From Clostridia bacterium (lineage in GTDB: Bacteria; Bacillota; Clostridia; Oscillospirales; Acutalibacteraceae), in the NCBI GenBank assembly GCA_017402845.1, contig JAFPLH010000089.1, positions 1 through 41,957 on the forward strand: DNA of 41,957 bases, given 5' to 3'. The translations under genes and the position numbers were made by a program. The notes under the pieces are model-generated. The model had not been told where the DNA came from. It was given only the letters and a program-made list of their open reading frames with translations, and made no database searches. Below, piece after piece: positions 33,968-41,957 of the stretch. Numbering within the stretch: position 1 is the stretch's first letter; every line of letters starts with the position of its first letter.

Positions 33968-36900
33968 GTGTTAAAGTTTGAGGGAAAGAAGTGGCTTTGT
34001 GCAATGCTTGCGGTTATTACTTTAGCCGCATCTCCGTTGAATGGTATGTTGACGGTATACGCAGAACCCGAAGATGAGGAAAACTACGATAATGCCGAAT
34101 ACTATGATGAAAATGAGTACGATAACGAGGAGCCCGGTGAAGTCGGTGTGGATAACGAAAACGAAGATCAGAATGATGCGACCGCCTACGAAAACAATGA
34201 TGAAAATGTTGGCGAGTATGAAGATTATTCACAGCAGACAATAGAGGACGACAGCGTACAGAATGATGATGACGAAAAAGAAGATGACGATACCGAGAAA
34301 GCGGAGAGCGACACAGAAAAAGTCATGGGGGAAAGTTCAGTGGCAGAATTGGATAAGCTTGCCTATAACGGCAGCGATCTCGGTGCGGTGTATACAAAGG
34401 AGTCTACCACATTTAAGGTGTGGGCGCCTAAGGCGACAAAAGTGCAGGTAGTGCTTTATGCAACAGGCAGCGACAAAGAGGCTAACAGCAAGTATATCTC
34501 CGTAACGGATATGCAGTATGACGATAAATGCGGCGTTTGGTCTGCTGTAATAGACGGCGATTTGATAAATAAATATTATACGTATTATGTGTATAACGGC
34601 AAAAAGGGTAAAGAAACGGTAGACATATACGCAAAGGCAGCAGGCGTCAACGGCAACAGAGGTATGATAGTAGACCTTGAAAGCACAAATCCCGAAGGCT
34701 GGGAAAACGATAAGCATGTGTCGGTTGACAGCCAGAGCGAAGCCGTTGTATGGGAAGTAAACGTAAAAGACTTTTCGAGCGATCCCGCATCGGGCGTAAG
34801 CGAGAAGAACAGAGGAAAATATCTTGCTTTTACCGAAACGGGTACTACCGTGAATTCAAACGGTGTTACAACAACAGGTCTTGATTACCTTAAAGAGCTC
34901 GGTGTAAACTATGTTCAGCTTTTGCCTATTTTCGATTTCGGCTCGATAGACGAAAGCTCTAAAGACGATCAGTTCAACTGGGGTTATGATCCTAAGAACT
35001 ATAATGTTCCCGAAGGCTCTTACTCAAGCGATCCTTATAACGGAAACGTAAGAATAAACGAAGTTAAGCAAATGGTTCAGGCTATACATAATAACGGTAT
35101 GGGCGTTGTTATGGACGTAGTTTTCAATCATACATACGAGGGCGCTAAGTCTTGGTTCAATCTTACCGTACCCGATTATTACTACCGCTTTACAGACAGC
35201 GGAACATGGAGCAACGGTTCGGGCTGCGGCAATGATACAGCGTCTGAACACGCTATGTTCAGAAAGTATATGATAGATTCAGTTGTATACTGGGCAAAGG
35301 AATATCATATTGACGGTTTCAGATTTGACCTTATGGGTTTGCACGATGTTGAAACCATGAACGCAATAAGACGTGAGCTCGACGCTTTAGAGGGTGGAGA
35401 AAAAATACTTATGTACGGCGAGGGCTGGTCACTCGGTACAAGTGCAGAGCCCGGCACGGTAATGGCAACGCAGTACAACATTAATAAAATGAGCGACAGA
35501 ATAGGCGCATTTAACGACGGCTTGCGTGACGGCGTAAAGGGCAGTAACTTCAACGCAGGCGAGGGCGGCTATATACAGGGCGGTCAGGGTACGGCAAAGG
35601 TTAAGTCCGGCATTACCGCAGAAACAACAGGCAGCTGGGCTAAGCTTCCCACACAAACTGTTACTTATAACTCGTGCCACGATAACTATACACTCTGGGA
35701 TAAGCTCGTTGCCACAAGCGGCAGCTTTGAAGATTATACACAGAGAAACGAAAAACTTGCTGCTATGAATAAGCTTGCGTCGGCAATTGTTCTGACCTCG
35801 CAGGGCATAAGCTTTTTCCAGGCAGGCGAGGAGTTCGCAAGAACAAAAAAGGGCGACGAAAACTCTTATCGTTCGTCTTCAAAGATAAACAGACTCGACT
35901 GGGAAAGACGCCTTGAATATTCCGATCTTGTTCAGTATTATGCAGGTCTTATCGAAATAAGAAAGAATTTTGCGCCCTTTACAGACGCTACGGGCGAATC
36001 TGCAAAGAAGATAAGCTTTATTCCAAATACTGCTAAAAATGTAATTGCTTATACTCTTAAAAATACAGTAACGCAGGGTACTCAGTGGGATCAAGTCGCT
36101 GTATTCTTCAACGCTTCGGAAAATGACGAAACAGTTACTCTTACCGGAAACGATCTGCCCGAAGAATGGATAATCATAGCAAACGGCGACAGTGCAGGTC
36201 TGAACGGTTTAGGACTCATCAACGAAAGCGCAGTTACCGTAAAAGCCGGTCAGGCTCTTGTGCTTGTAGATAAAGAAAGCTTTGATAAGCTCTCGCTTAA
36301 ATCGGATAAAGGCTCTGTAATAGTACGTCATGTAGACGCTGATTCGGGCGATACCATAAAGCTTGAAACAGTTGTAGGTATCATAGGCAAGAAATACGCA
36401 CTTAAACCCGATACAAGCATTTCCGCAGATTATACGTACAGACGAACAGAGGGTTCTGTAAACGGAAAATTCTCTGCTGACAGCGCAAATGTTACTTTCT
36501 ACTATACTAAATATAACGGTACCTTTGGTACTGCCGTAATAAAATTTGTTGACAGCGAAACTGGAAAAGAGCTTTGCGAGTCGATAACTCAGAGAGGCAG
36601 AACGGGCGAACGCTACTTTACCTCAGAGATACCTACGATCAAGGGATATGCTCTCGACTTGCGTCAGCTGCCCAAAAATGGAGCAGGCAAGTTTACAAAC
36701 GGCAATACTGAGATCGTCTATAAATATGCGCCTGTTGAAAATGCACCTGTTACGGTACACTACTACAATACAAATAAGTGGGATAATATCACCTTGTACG
36801 CATACGGAAACGGCGTTCAGAACAGCCGTGAAACAAAAGAGCTTCTCGGAAGCTGGCCCGGAACTGCAATGACAAATGACGGCGACGGCTGGTGGTCTTA

Positions 36901-37363
36901 TACAATACCTGCTGAAACAGTCAAGGGCGTTACGGGCGTAAAGGTAATAATTGCAAACGGCAACGCTCAGGATCCGCTTTCAGGAAACGAGGGCTACCTT
37001 GTATCCGGCGAGGCGTGGATAAAAGACGGCGTTGTTACCGATCAGAATGAAAAAGAGATAGTTTATACCGGCACTGTAAATGTTTTGTATGTCGATTACT
37101 CCGGAGCGATCATTGACAAAGACGTTATCACAGGTGATATTTCAGCAGAATATAATATCGCTCCAAAGGATTTCTTTGGCTATGAGCTTGCAGGAGAGTC
37201 TGATAATACAGCAGGCTATTATACCGCAGAAGAAATTAACGTGATATTCAACTATATCCCGAATTACGGTAAAGGCTTGATCGTATGGTTAGCCGCAGGC
37301 GGCGTTGTGGTACTTGCAGGCGGTATAGCTGCATTTATACTCAGAAAGAAAAAATCAGCTTGA
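33968..37363 (+). CDS. Membrane-anchored type I pullulanase with MucBP-like and CBM26-like modules
   Basis: This secreted debranching enzyme of about 1131 residues cleaves alpha-1,6 bonds of amylopectin/pullulan. The GTG at 33968 with AGGAGG at 33955-33960 is chosen over an upstream TTG. Order: signal peptide (ends near VYA/EP); an acidic disordered stretch of about 90 residues; a CBM48-like N-domain; the GH13_14 domain with type I motif YDPKNYNVPEG, nucleophile Asp454 (GFRFDLMG), acid/base Glu485 (YGEGWSLG) and Asp572 (SCHDNYTL); a C-terminal sandwich; two MucBP-like domains (about 782-925); a CBM26-like module (about 927-1030); a third MucBP-like domain; then a membrane helix (1103-1125) and RKKKSA tail. 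There is no LPXTG, so it is held by the helix. Neighbouring paralogue has a dockerin instead. Confidence 0.92.
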   Translation: MLKFEGKKWLCAMLAVITLAASPLNGMLTVYAEPEDEENYDNAEYYDENEYDNEEPGEVGVDNENEDQNDATAYENNDENVGEYEDYSQQTIEDDSVQNDDDEKEDDDTEKAESDTEKVMGESSVAELDKLAYNGSDLGAVYTKESTTFKVWAPKATKVQVVLYATGSDKEANSKYISVTDMQYDDKCGVWSAVIDGDLINKYYTYYVYNGKKGKETVDIYAKAAGVNGNRGMIVDLESTNPEGWENDKHVSVDSQSEAVVWEVNVKDFSSDPASGVSEKNRGKYLAFTETGTTVNSNGVTTTGLDYLKELGVNYVQLLPIFDFGSIDESSKDDQFNWGYDPKNYNVPEGSYSSDPYNGNVRINEVKQMVQAIHNNGMGVVMDVVFNHTYEGAKSWFNLTVPDYYYRFTDSGTWSNGSGCGNDTASEHAMFRKYMIDSVVYWAKEYHIDGFRFDLMGLHDVETMNAIRRELDALEGGEKILMYGEGWSLGTSAEPGTVMATQYNINKMSDRIGAFNDGLRDGVKGSNFNAGEGGYIQGGQGTAKVKSGITAETTGSWAKLPTQTVTYNSCHDNYTLWDKLVATSGSFEDYTQRNEKLAAMNKLASAIVLTSQGISFFQAGEEFARTKKGDENSYRSSSKINRLDWERRLEYSDLVQYYAGLIEIRKNFAPFTDATGESAKKISFIPNTAKNVIAYTLKNTVTQGTQWDQVAVFFNASENDETVTLTGNDLPEEWIIIANGDSAGLNGLGLINESAVTVKAGQALVLVDKESFDKLSLKSDKGSVIVRHVDADSGDTIKLETVVGIIGKKYALKPDTSISADYTYRRTEGSVNGKFSADSANVTFYYTKYNGTFGTAVIKFVDSETGKELCESITQRGRTGERYFTSEIPTIKGYALDLRQLPKNGAGKFTNGNTEIVYKYAPVENAPVTVHYYNTNKWDNITLYAYGNGVQNSRETKELLGSWPGTAMTNDGDGWWSYTIPAETVKGVTGVKVIIANGNAQDPLSGNEGYLVSGEAWIKDGVVTDQNEKEIVYTGTVNVLYVDYSGAIIDKDVITGDISAEYNIAPKDFFGYELAGESDNTAGYYTAEEINVIFNYIPNYGKGLIVWLAAGGVVVLAGGIAAFILRKKKSA

Positions 37364-37410
37364 TTTTAGCTGAACACAGAAAAGAGGGAAAAGGAGAGAA
37401 ATGTTGGTAG

Positions 37411-37485
37411 GTTTGTAGAGTATGCTATTTATATATAATAATAATCTCTATATACGTAGAGTATATAATAACGAACTCTACAAAC
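37411..37485 (+). promoter_or_regulatory. Inverted/direct repeat operator-like region upstream of the dockerin pullulanase
   Basis: GTTTGTAGAGT (37411-37421) is perfectly complementary to ACTCTACAAAC (37475-37485). GTAGAGTAT occurs at 37415-37423 and again at 37456-37464, giving three copies of the core. TATAAT boxes are at 37434-37439 and 37464-37469, inside the repeat. This looks like a repressor site covering a promoter. A second, imperfect repeat (CGAAGCGT 37548-37555 / ACGTTTCG 37563-37570) lies in the leader. Confidence 0.55.
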
Positions 37486-37614
37486 ACCCCGTTGAATTTC
37501 CCCTTATCCCCGTAGTTGGTTTAGCCTGAATAAAATTGTTTATTTTACGAAGCGTAGGTCTAACGTTTCGGTTTAATAAAATCATTATTACAAGTTACAA
37601 GGAGGATCTATTTT

Positions 37615-40600
37615 ATGAAACTCAAAAAGACTATGTCTGTCATAGTGGCTATTGCTATGCTTGCAACATCGTATATGTCGTTTGGAAGCCTCAGCGCAGC
37701 CGCTGATGAAACAGACGACGCCGAAGTTAAAAACGTAGATACGTTGACGGTTGGCGATTTTTCCACTTACCCGACATATGCGGGCGGCGATCTCGGCGCA
37801 AATTATACCCCGGAAAAGACAACATTCAAGGTCTGGGCACCTACTGCAACAAGTGTTACACTTAAAACATACAGCAAGGGCAGCGAAGAGGGCGCAGACA
37901 AAGATTTGGCAGCTTGGGACTTAGAGTACGATATGACTCTTGACAAAGAAACTGGTGTTTGGAGCGTAGAGGTTGAGGGCGATCAGAAGAACGTTTACTA
38001 CACCTACTTTGTAAAGAACGAGCTTAACCCAAAGGGCGTTGAAGTTGTTGACATCTATGCAAAGGCAGCAGGTGCCAACGGTAACCGAGGAATGGTTGTA
38101 GACCTCGACGCAACAGATCCGAAGGGTTGGGAAAATGATACTTATGTTCTTGCAGACGAACCCACAGACGCAGTTGTATGGGAAGCTCATATCAAAGACT
38201 TCTCTTACGATCCGGAGTCAGGCGTTTCAGAAGCAAACAGAGGAAAGTATCTTGCTTTCACAGAATTTGAAACAACTCTCAACAATGCAGGCGATTTCAA
38301 AACCTGTATGAATTATCTTAAAGACCTCGGCGTTTCTTATGTTCAGATCAACCCGATGTACGACTTCGGCTCTGTTGACGAAACAGGCGACGACACACAG
38401 TTCAACTGGGGTTATGATCCTAAGAACTATAATGTTCCCGAAGGCTCTTACTCCTCTAACCCGTATGACGGCAACGTAAGAATTACCGAGATGAAGCAAA
38501 TGATACAGGCTCTGCATCAGAACGGTATCGGCGTAATTATGGACGTTGTTTATAACCATACATACGCAAGCGAGGACTCATGGTTCAACCTCACACAGCC
38601 GGGTTATTATTACAGATTTAAAGACTACGAAAAGGGTCAATGGTCGAACGGTTCGGGCTGCGGCAATGATACAGCCTCAGAGCGTGAGATGTTCAAGAAC
38701 TTCATGGTAGAATCAGTTACCTATTGGGCAACAGAATATCACCTTGACGGTTTCCGCTTTGACCTTATGGGACTTCATGACTGCGATACTATGGACGCTG
38801 TTCGTGAGGCACTCGATAAAATTGATACAAGAATAATCACTTACGGCGAGGGCTGGTCACTTGGCAGCTCTACCGACAAATACAACTGGGCAGGCAACAA
38901 AACTGTTCTCTGTACTCAGGTAAAGGCTACTCGTGTAAACGAAAGAATAGGCTTCTTTAATGATGACGCTCGTGACGCACTTAAAGGTAAGGCTTTTGAC
39001 GATCTTACCTCTCCCGGTTATGTTTCCGGTGTTAAGTCGTTTGCACGTCCTCTGTTCGACAGCATTAAAGGTCACTTTACAACAGCTAACTGGAAAACAC
39101 AGGTTCCCGGTCAGAATGTTATGTACTCATGCTGCCACGATAACCAGACTCTTTACGATAGACTCGTTGCTTCAAACTTTGGTGTAGAAACAGATCAGTA
39201 CGGCGTAAGACGCGAACAGCTCGTTTCTAACAATAAGCTTTCCGGCGCTATCGTAATGACATCACAGGGTATTCCGTTCATTCTCGCAGGCGAGGAGTTT
39301 GCAAGAACAAAGTACGGCGATCATAACAGCTATAAGTCATCACCTGATATCAATATGCTTGACTGGTCAAGAGCAGCAGAGTATGCTGATATAGTTGCTT
39401 ACTACAAAGGTATGATCGAGATCAGAAAGAACTTTGACGCTTTCTCAGACGGTACACAGACAACAGGTGAAGCTCTCACAATGGATAAGGATCTCCCCGC
39501 AGGTGTTATCGGCTATGAGATAAACAATCTCCCCACAGCAAAGAATCAGTGGGACAAAGCACTTGTATATTTCAATGCTTCTCTTGAAGATGCACATGAG
39601 ATCACACTTCCCGGCGGCACAGCTTCTTCTGAAACAGCCTACACATTGGGCGATCCCGACGGTGACGGCAAGGTTACTAACAAAGACGCACTTCTCGTTC
39701 TCAGATATACTATCAATCTTGCTAAGCTTGATGACGCTCAGCTTGCAGTTTCCGACGTAAACGGCGACGGTAAAGTTACAGCAGCAGACTCTATGCTTAT
39801 TCAGAGATATGTTCTCAAGCTTGCTGATTTCGTTCAGGATACAGGCGAATATGTTGTTGTTGTAAACAAGTATCTTGCAGGACTTTCAGCAATCGAAACA
39901 GTTAAGGGTAAGGTTACACTTGCTCCGAACTCTGCACTTATTCTTATTCCTAAGGCAAGCTTTGACAAGGTAAACTTTGCTTCTGAAAACGAGGCAGTTG
40001 TTGAGGTCAAGCACGTTGAGAAGGATACAGGCGAAGTTCTCTCAGAAACAAAGATCAAGGGCCACATTGGTGACTCTTATACAACAGGTCAGGATAACGA
40101 TCTTCTCGTTGTTTACGATCTCGATTCTACATCAGCAAATACAGAAGGCAAAATGAAAGACAGCGTTACAACTGTTTACTACTACTACAAGCCGTTCCCG
40201 GGCGGAATCGGTACTCTTACTGTAAGACACGTAGATCAGACAGGCAAAGACCTTTGCGATCCGCTTGTTTCTACTGCAAGAAACGGCACAGAATACACAA
40301 CATCTCCGAAGAATTTCCCGTGGTATGATCTTGATAAAGAAAACTACCCCGAAAATGCAACAGGCGTATATGCAAAAGAGGGCGTTGAGGTTGTATATCA
40401 CTACATCTACAACAAGCCTGAAAGAACAGATGAGCTTGTTGAGTCACATTTCCACTTGAAGATAATCAACGGAAGTTTCCAGCCGAACCTCTATTTGTGG
40501 GACGACGAAGGCGGAGAAATTCCTGAGGCTAAGGGCTGGCCGGGCATCAAGCTTACAGCAGACGCTAACGGCTGGTATAACTTCACATTCCATAACTACA

Positions 40601-41100
40601 ACACTTATAAGTGGATCATCAACGACGGCAACAGTCAGACATCTGATATGGTTGGCTCCGGTGACCTTTGGGTAGTTTGCGACGGCAGCCCGAAGAACGC
40701 TACTGTATACAAAGAGAATCCGTTCGGTGACGACGATAAGCCCGCTGATGATAATACAGGCGATACAGATTTTGATACACCCGATACACCGAAAAGAACA
40801 GACGAGCTTGTAACATCTACTATCTGTGTAAAGGTTGAGAACGACGCATTTGTTCCCTACATTTATATCTGGGATCCGACAGGTGTAGAGCTTGCTGACG
40901 CTGCAAAGTGGCCCGGCACAAAGCTTGAGGACGCTGACGGTGACGGTTGGTACGAGTTCACATTCCAGAACTACAATGTTTACAACTGGATCCTTAACGA
41001 CGGTAAGGGTAATCAGACATCCGATATGACAGGTTCAGGCGATATCTGGGTAGTTGCACACAGTGCAGATGATGTAACTGTATACACAGAGAAGCCGTAA
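37615..41100 (+). CDS. Dockerin-bearing type I pullulanase with dockerin inserted in the C-terminal sandwich
   Basis: The 1161-residue secreted enzyme has a signal peptide (ends near SAAA), a CBM48-like N-domain (about 57-165) and a GH13_14 domain. The catalytic residues are Asp383 (FRFDLMG), Glu412 (YGEGWSLG) and Asp509 (CCHDNQTL). A type I dockerin at about 678-735 (loops from Asp680 and Asp714) sits inside the C-terminal beta-sandwich, between VYFNASLEDAHEITL and YVVVVNKYLAGL. Two MucBP-like domains follow (about 795-930). Two CBM26-like modules end the protein, each introduced by RTDELV (Arg937, Arg1061; period 124 residues). GGAGG sits 9 nt before the ATG. Compared with the upstream paralogue, the membrane anchor and acidic tail are absent. 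It is an amylosome debranching enzyme by inference. Confidence 0.93.
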   Translation: MKLKKTMSVIVAIAMLATSYMSFGSLSAAADETDDAEVKNVDTLTVGDFSTYPTYAGGDLGANYTPEKTTFKVWAPTATSVTLKTYSKGSEEGADKDLAAWDLEYDMTLDKETGVWSVEVEGDQKNVYYTYFVKNELNPKGVEVVDIYAKAAGANGNRGMVVDLDATDPKGWENDTYVLADEPTDAVVWEAHIKDFSYDPESGVSEANRGKYLAFTEFETTLNNAGDFKTCMNYLKDLGVSYVQINPMYDFGSVDETGDDTQFNWGYDPKNYNVPEGSYSSNPYDGNVRITEMKQMIQALHQNGIGVIMDVVYNHTYASEDSWFNLTQPGYYYRFKDYEKGQWSNGSGCGNDTASEREMFKNFMVESVTYWATEYHLDGFRFDLMGLHDCDTMDAVREALDKIDTRIITYGEGWSLGSSTDKYNWAGNKTVLCTQVKATRVNERIGFFNDDARDALKGKAFDDLTSPGYVSGVKSFARPLFDSIKGHFTTANWKTQVPGQNVMYSCCHDNQTLYDRLVASNFGVETDQYGVRREQLVSNNKLSGAIVMTSQGIPFILAGEEFARTKYGDHNSYKSSPDINMLDWSRAAEYADIVAYYKGMIEIRKNFDAFSDGTQTTGEALTMDKDLPAGVIGYEINNLPTAKNQWDKALVYFNASLEDAHEITLPGGTASSETAYTLGDPDGDGKVTNKDALLVLRYTINLAKLDDAQLAVSDVNGDGKVTAADSMLIQRYVLKLADFVQDTGEYVVVVNKYLAGLSAIETVKGKVTLAPNSALILIPKASFDKVNFASENEAVVEVKHVEKDTGEVLSETKIKGHIGDSYTTGQDNDLLVVYDLDSTSANTEGKMKDSVTTVYYYYKPFPGGIGTLTVRHVDQTGKDLCDPLVSTARNGTEYTTSPKNFPWYDLDKENYPENATGVYAKEGVEVVYHYIYNKPERTDELVESHFHLKIINGSFQPNLYLWDDEGGEIPEAKGWPGIKLTADANGWYNFTFHNYNTYKWIINDGNSQTSDMVGSGDLWVVCDGSPKNATVYKENPFGDDDKPADDNTGDTDFDTPDTPKRTDELVTSTICVKVENDAFVPYIYIWDPTGVELADAAKWPGTKLEDADGDGWYEFTFQNYNVYNWILNDGKGNQTSDMTGSGDIWVVAHSADDVTVYTEKP

Positions 41101-41144
41101 TAGCTATAATACAATTGAATTTTCAACAGGCAAAGAAATTTGCC

Positions 41145-41260
41145 GACAGAGTAAAGCTTCAAGCGAGTATCTGAAAATGATACAAAGTGTCTGCCGAACG
41201 GGGAGTTGTCGGCGGAACGAAAGCAGAAATGCTGCGATTTGTGGCTTGCATCCCGCTGTT
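41145..41260 (+). ncRNA. Tetrahydrofolate (THF) riboswitch upstream of folT
   Basis: The region folds as the THF class. A P1-like closing stem joins ACAG (41146-41149) and CTGT (41256-41259), followed by AGTAA. P2 pairs AAGCTTCAAG with the segment TTTGTGGCTT. An extra hairpin GTATC/GATAC follows. P3 is CTGCCGA/TCGGCGG, closing the conserved loop ACGGGGAGTTG. Then comes AACGAA and a final GCATCC near the 3' end. The order and the conserved GGG-x-GTTGTCG, AACGAA and GCATCC blocks match the published consensus as I recall it. The gene behind it (folT) is a classic target. Confidence 0.85.
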
Positions 41261-41276
41261 AAATAACAAAAACAAG

Positions 41277-41309
41277 GGCGGTGTGCATATATTTGTACAC
41301 CGCCTTTTT
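41277..41309 (+). terminator. Terminator between THF riboswitch and folT (expression platform)
   Basis: GGCGGTGTGCA (41277-41287) pairs with TGTACACCGCC (41294-41304) with one G-U pair and is followed by TTTTT. It lies 17 nt after the aptamer and before the folT ribosome site, so ligand binding would favour termination. Confidence 0.85.
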
Positions 41310-41345
41310 ACACGATCAATATAGTTTTAAGGGAAGTAGAGAATT

Positions 41346-41924
41346 ATGAAAATGAATATTGCACAAAAATACAGATCATCAAGCAAAGAGCTTTCAAAGC
41401 CTATATCGCTTACGGTGTCGGCAATGCTGCTGGCGCTTAGCATTGTACTCGGCTATTTTGCTAATCTCAGCATAAATTTTTTAGGTACGAATGTAATAAA
41501 AATAGGCTTTAATGTAGTGCCTATCGTAATAGTCGCTATGCTTTACGGACCTGTACCGGCGTCTATCGTTGGTGCGTGCAGCGATATTATCGGCTATATG
41601 CTTGCCCCGAAGGGAGCGTATATCCCCGGATTTACTATTAGTATGATACTTATAGGAACGATTTACGGTTTATCTTTCTACAAAGAAAAAATAACCTTGA
41701 AAAGAGTTATCATTACAGAACTGATAGTATCATTGTTTGTTAATATAATGTTGGGTGTTACGTGGTTTACTCTGTTTTACGGTGTGCCGTTTACCAGAGC
41801 TTTGACTATCAGAGGATTGAAAGAGCTGTTTGATATTCCTCTGAGTATAATTATATACTTTTCAATGTATAAACTGCTTATGAGAATCCCCGAAACTAAA
41901 CGAATTTTGAAAACAGAAAATTAA
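41346..41924 (+). CDS. folT: Folate-specific ECF transporter S component
   Basis: The 192-residue membrane protein has about six helices and the ECF S-component pattern: LTVSAMLLALSIVLGYFANL, GFNVVPIVIVAMLYGPVPASIVGACSDIIGYMLAPKGAYIPGF (in pieces) and a C-terminal helix RGLKELFDIPLSIIIYFSMYKLL. The FolT group is recognised by GTNVIKIGF and by its gene context: a THF riboswitch lies directly upstream. With shared EcfA/A'/T subunits, which are not in this window, it imports folate. It is the last gene; the last 33 bases of the window hold nothing recognised. Confidence 0.88.
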   Translation: MKMNIAQKYRSSSKELSKPISLTVSAMLLALSIVLGYFANLSINFLGTNVIKIGFNVVPIVIVAMLYGPVPASIVGACSDIIGYMLAPKGAYIPGFTISMILIGTIYGLSFYKEKITLKRVIITELIVSLFVNIMLGVTWFTLFYGVPFTRALTIRGLKELFDIPLSIIIYFSMYKLLMRIPETKRILKTEN

Positions 41925-41957
41925 GGAATATATATTGGGCATCTCTAAAAACCTGCC

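Noticed and set aside
37265..37363. LPXTG sortase signal at the end of the first pullulanase
   Set aside because: The C-terminus has a hydrophobic helix and RKKKSA tail but no LPXTG-like motif before it, so membrane anchoring is the better reading.
37381..37614. CRISPR-like or insertion-element repeats between the pullulanase genes
   Set aside because: There are only three short GTAGAGT cores with unequal spacing, no spacer pattern, no transposase and no target duplication; promoter/operator use explains them better.

Overview
This window looks like chromosomal DNA of a starch-degrading, spore-forming member of the Ruminococcaceae, very probably Ruminococcus bromii or a close relative. The evidence is three secreted proteins with type I dockerins, including a GH13 alpha-amylase with a CBM26-like module and a GH13 pullulanase. 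To this add a second, membrane-anchored pullulanase, the sporulation genes spmA/spmB, a SigH-like sigma factor, low-GC coding with AGGAGG ribosome sites, and sigma-A style promoters. No rRNA, tRNA, CRISPR array, insertion sequence or phage gene was seen.

Layout. (1) 67-13887 is a large tellurite-resistance-type (Ter) stress island. An HpcH/HpaI-like (CitE-like) lyase and an AIM24-family protein run leftwards. Running rightwards are a cytoplasmic trypsin-like protease, an intact rhomboid protease, a YceG-type protein, TelA, four TerD/TerA-family proteins and a Ca2+-type P-type ATPase. (2) 14018-20782 holds a thioesterase and then leftward genes: a CHAP-domain protein with a dockerin, an alpha-amylase with a dockerin, and ComM. 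(3) 21010-26690 holds a SigH-like sigma factor, a zinc-ribbon protein, a GNAT acetyltransferase, valS and argD. (4) 27081-32173 is a four-gene GldA/GldF/GldG-type ABC transporter operon ending in a DUF4340 protein. (5) 32233-33694 holds spmB, spmA and an AbrB-like regulator with a zinc ribbon. (6) 33968-41100 holds two paralogous pullulanases in tandem, one ending in a membrane anchor and one carrying a dockerin. (7) 41145-41924 holds a tetrahydrofolate riboswitch, a terminator and the folate ECF S component folT.

How the genes work together. In the Ter island, TerD proteins are Ca2+-binding and the P-type ATPase is of the Ca2+ class, which suggests a calcium-linked envelope or stress response. 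The two proteases are the unusual part: the N-terminal region of the trypsin-like protease resembles a unit that recurs inside the neighbouring YceG protein, so the protease is probably dedicated to this system. In the starch loci, the amylase and one pullulanase carry dockerins (amylosome components), while the other pullulanase is held on the membrane. The most striking structural observations are the dockerin inserted inside the C-terminal sandwich of the second pullulanase, a 56-nt exact identity tract between the two pullulanase genes, a perfect 20-bp palindrome in front of telA, near-mirror-image divergent promoters between valS and argD, and the THF riboswitch.
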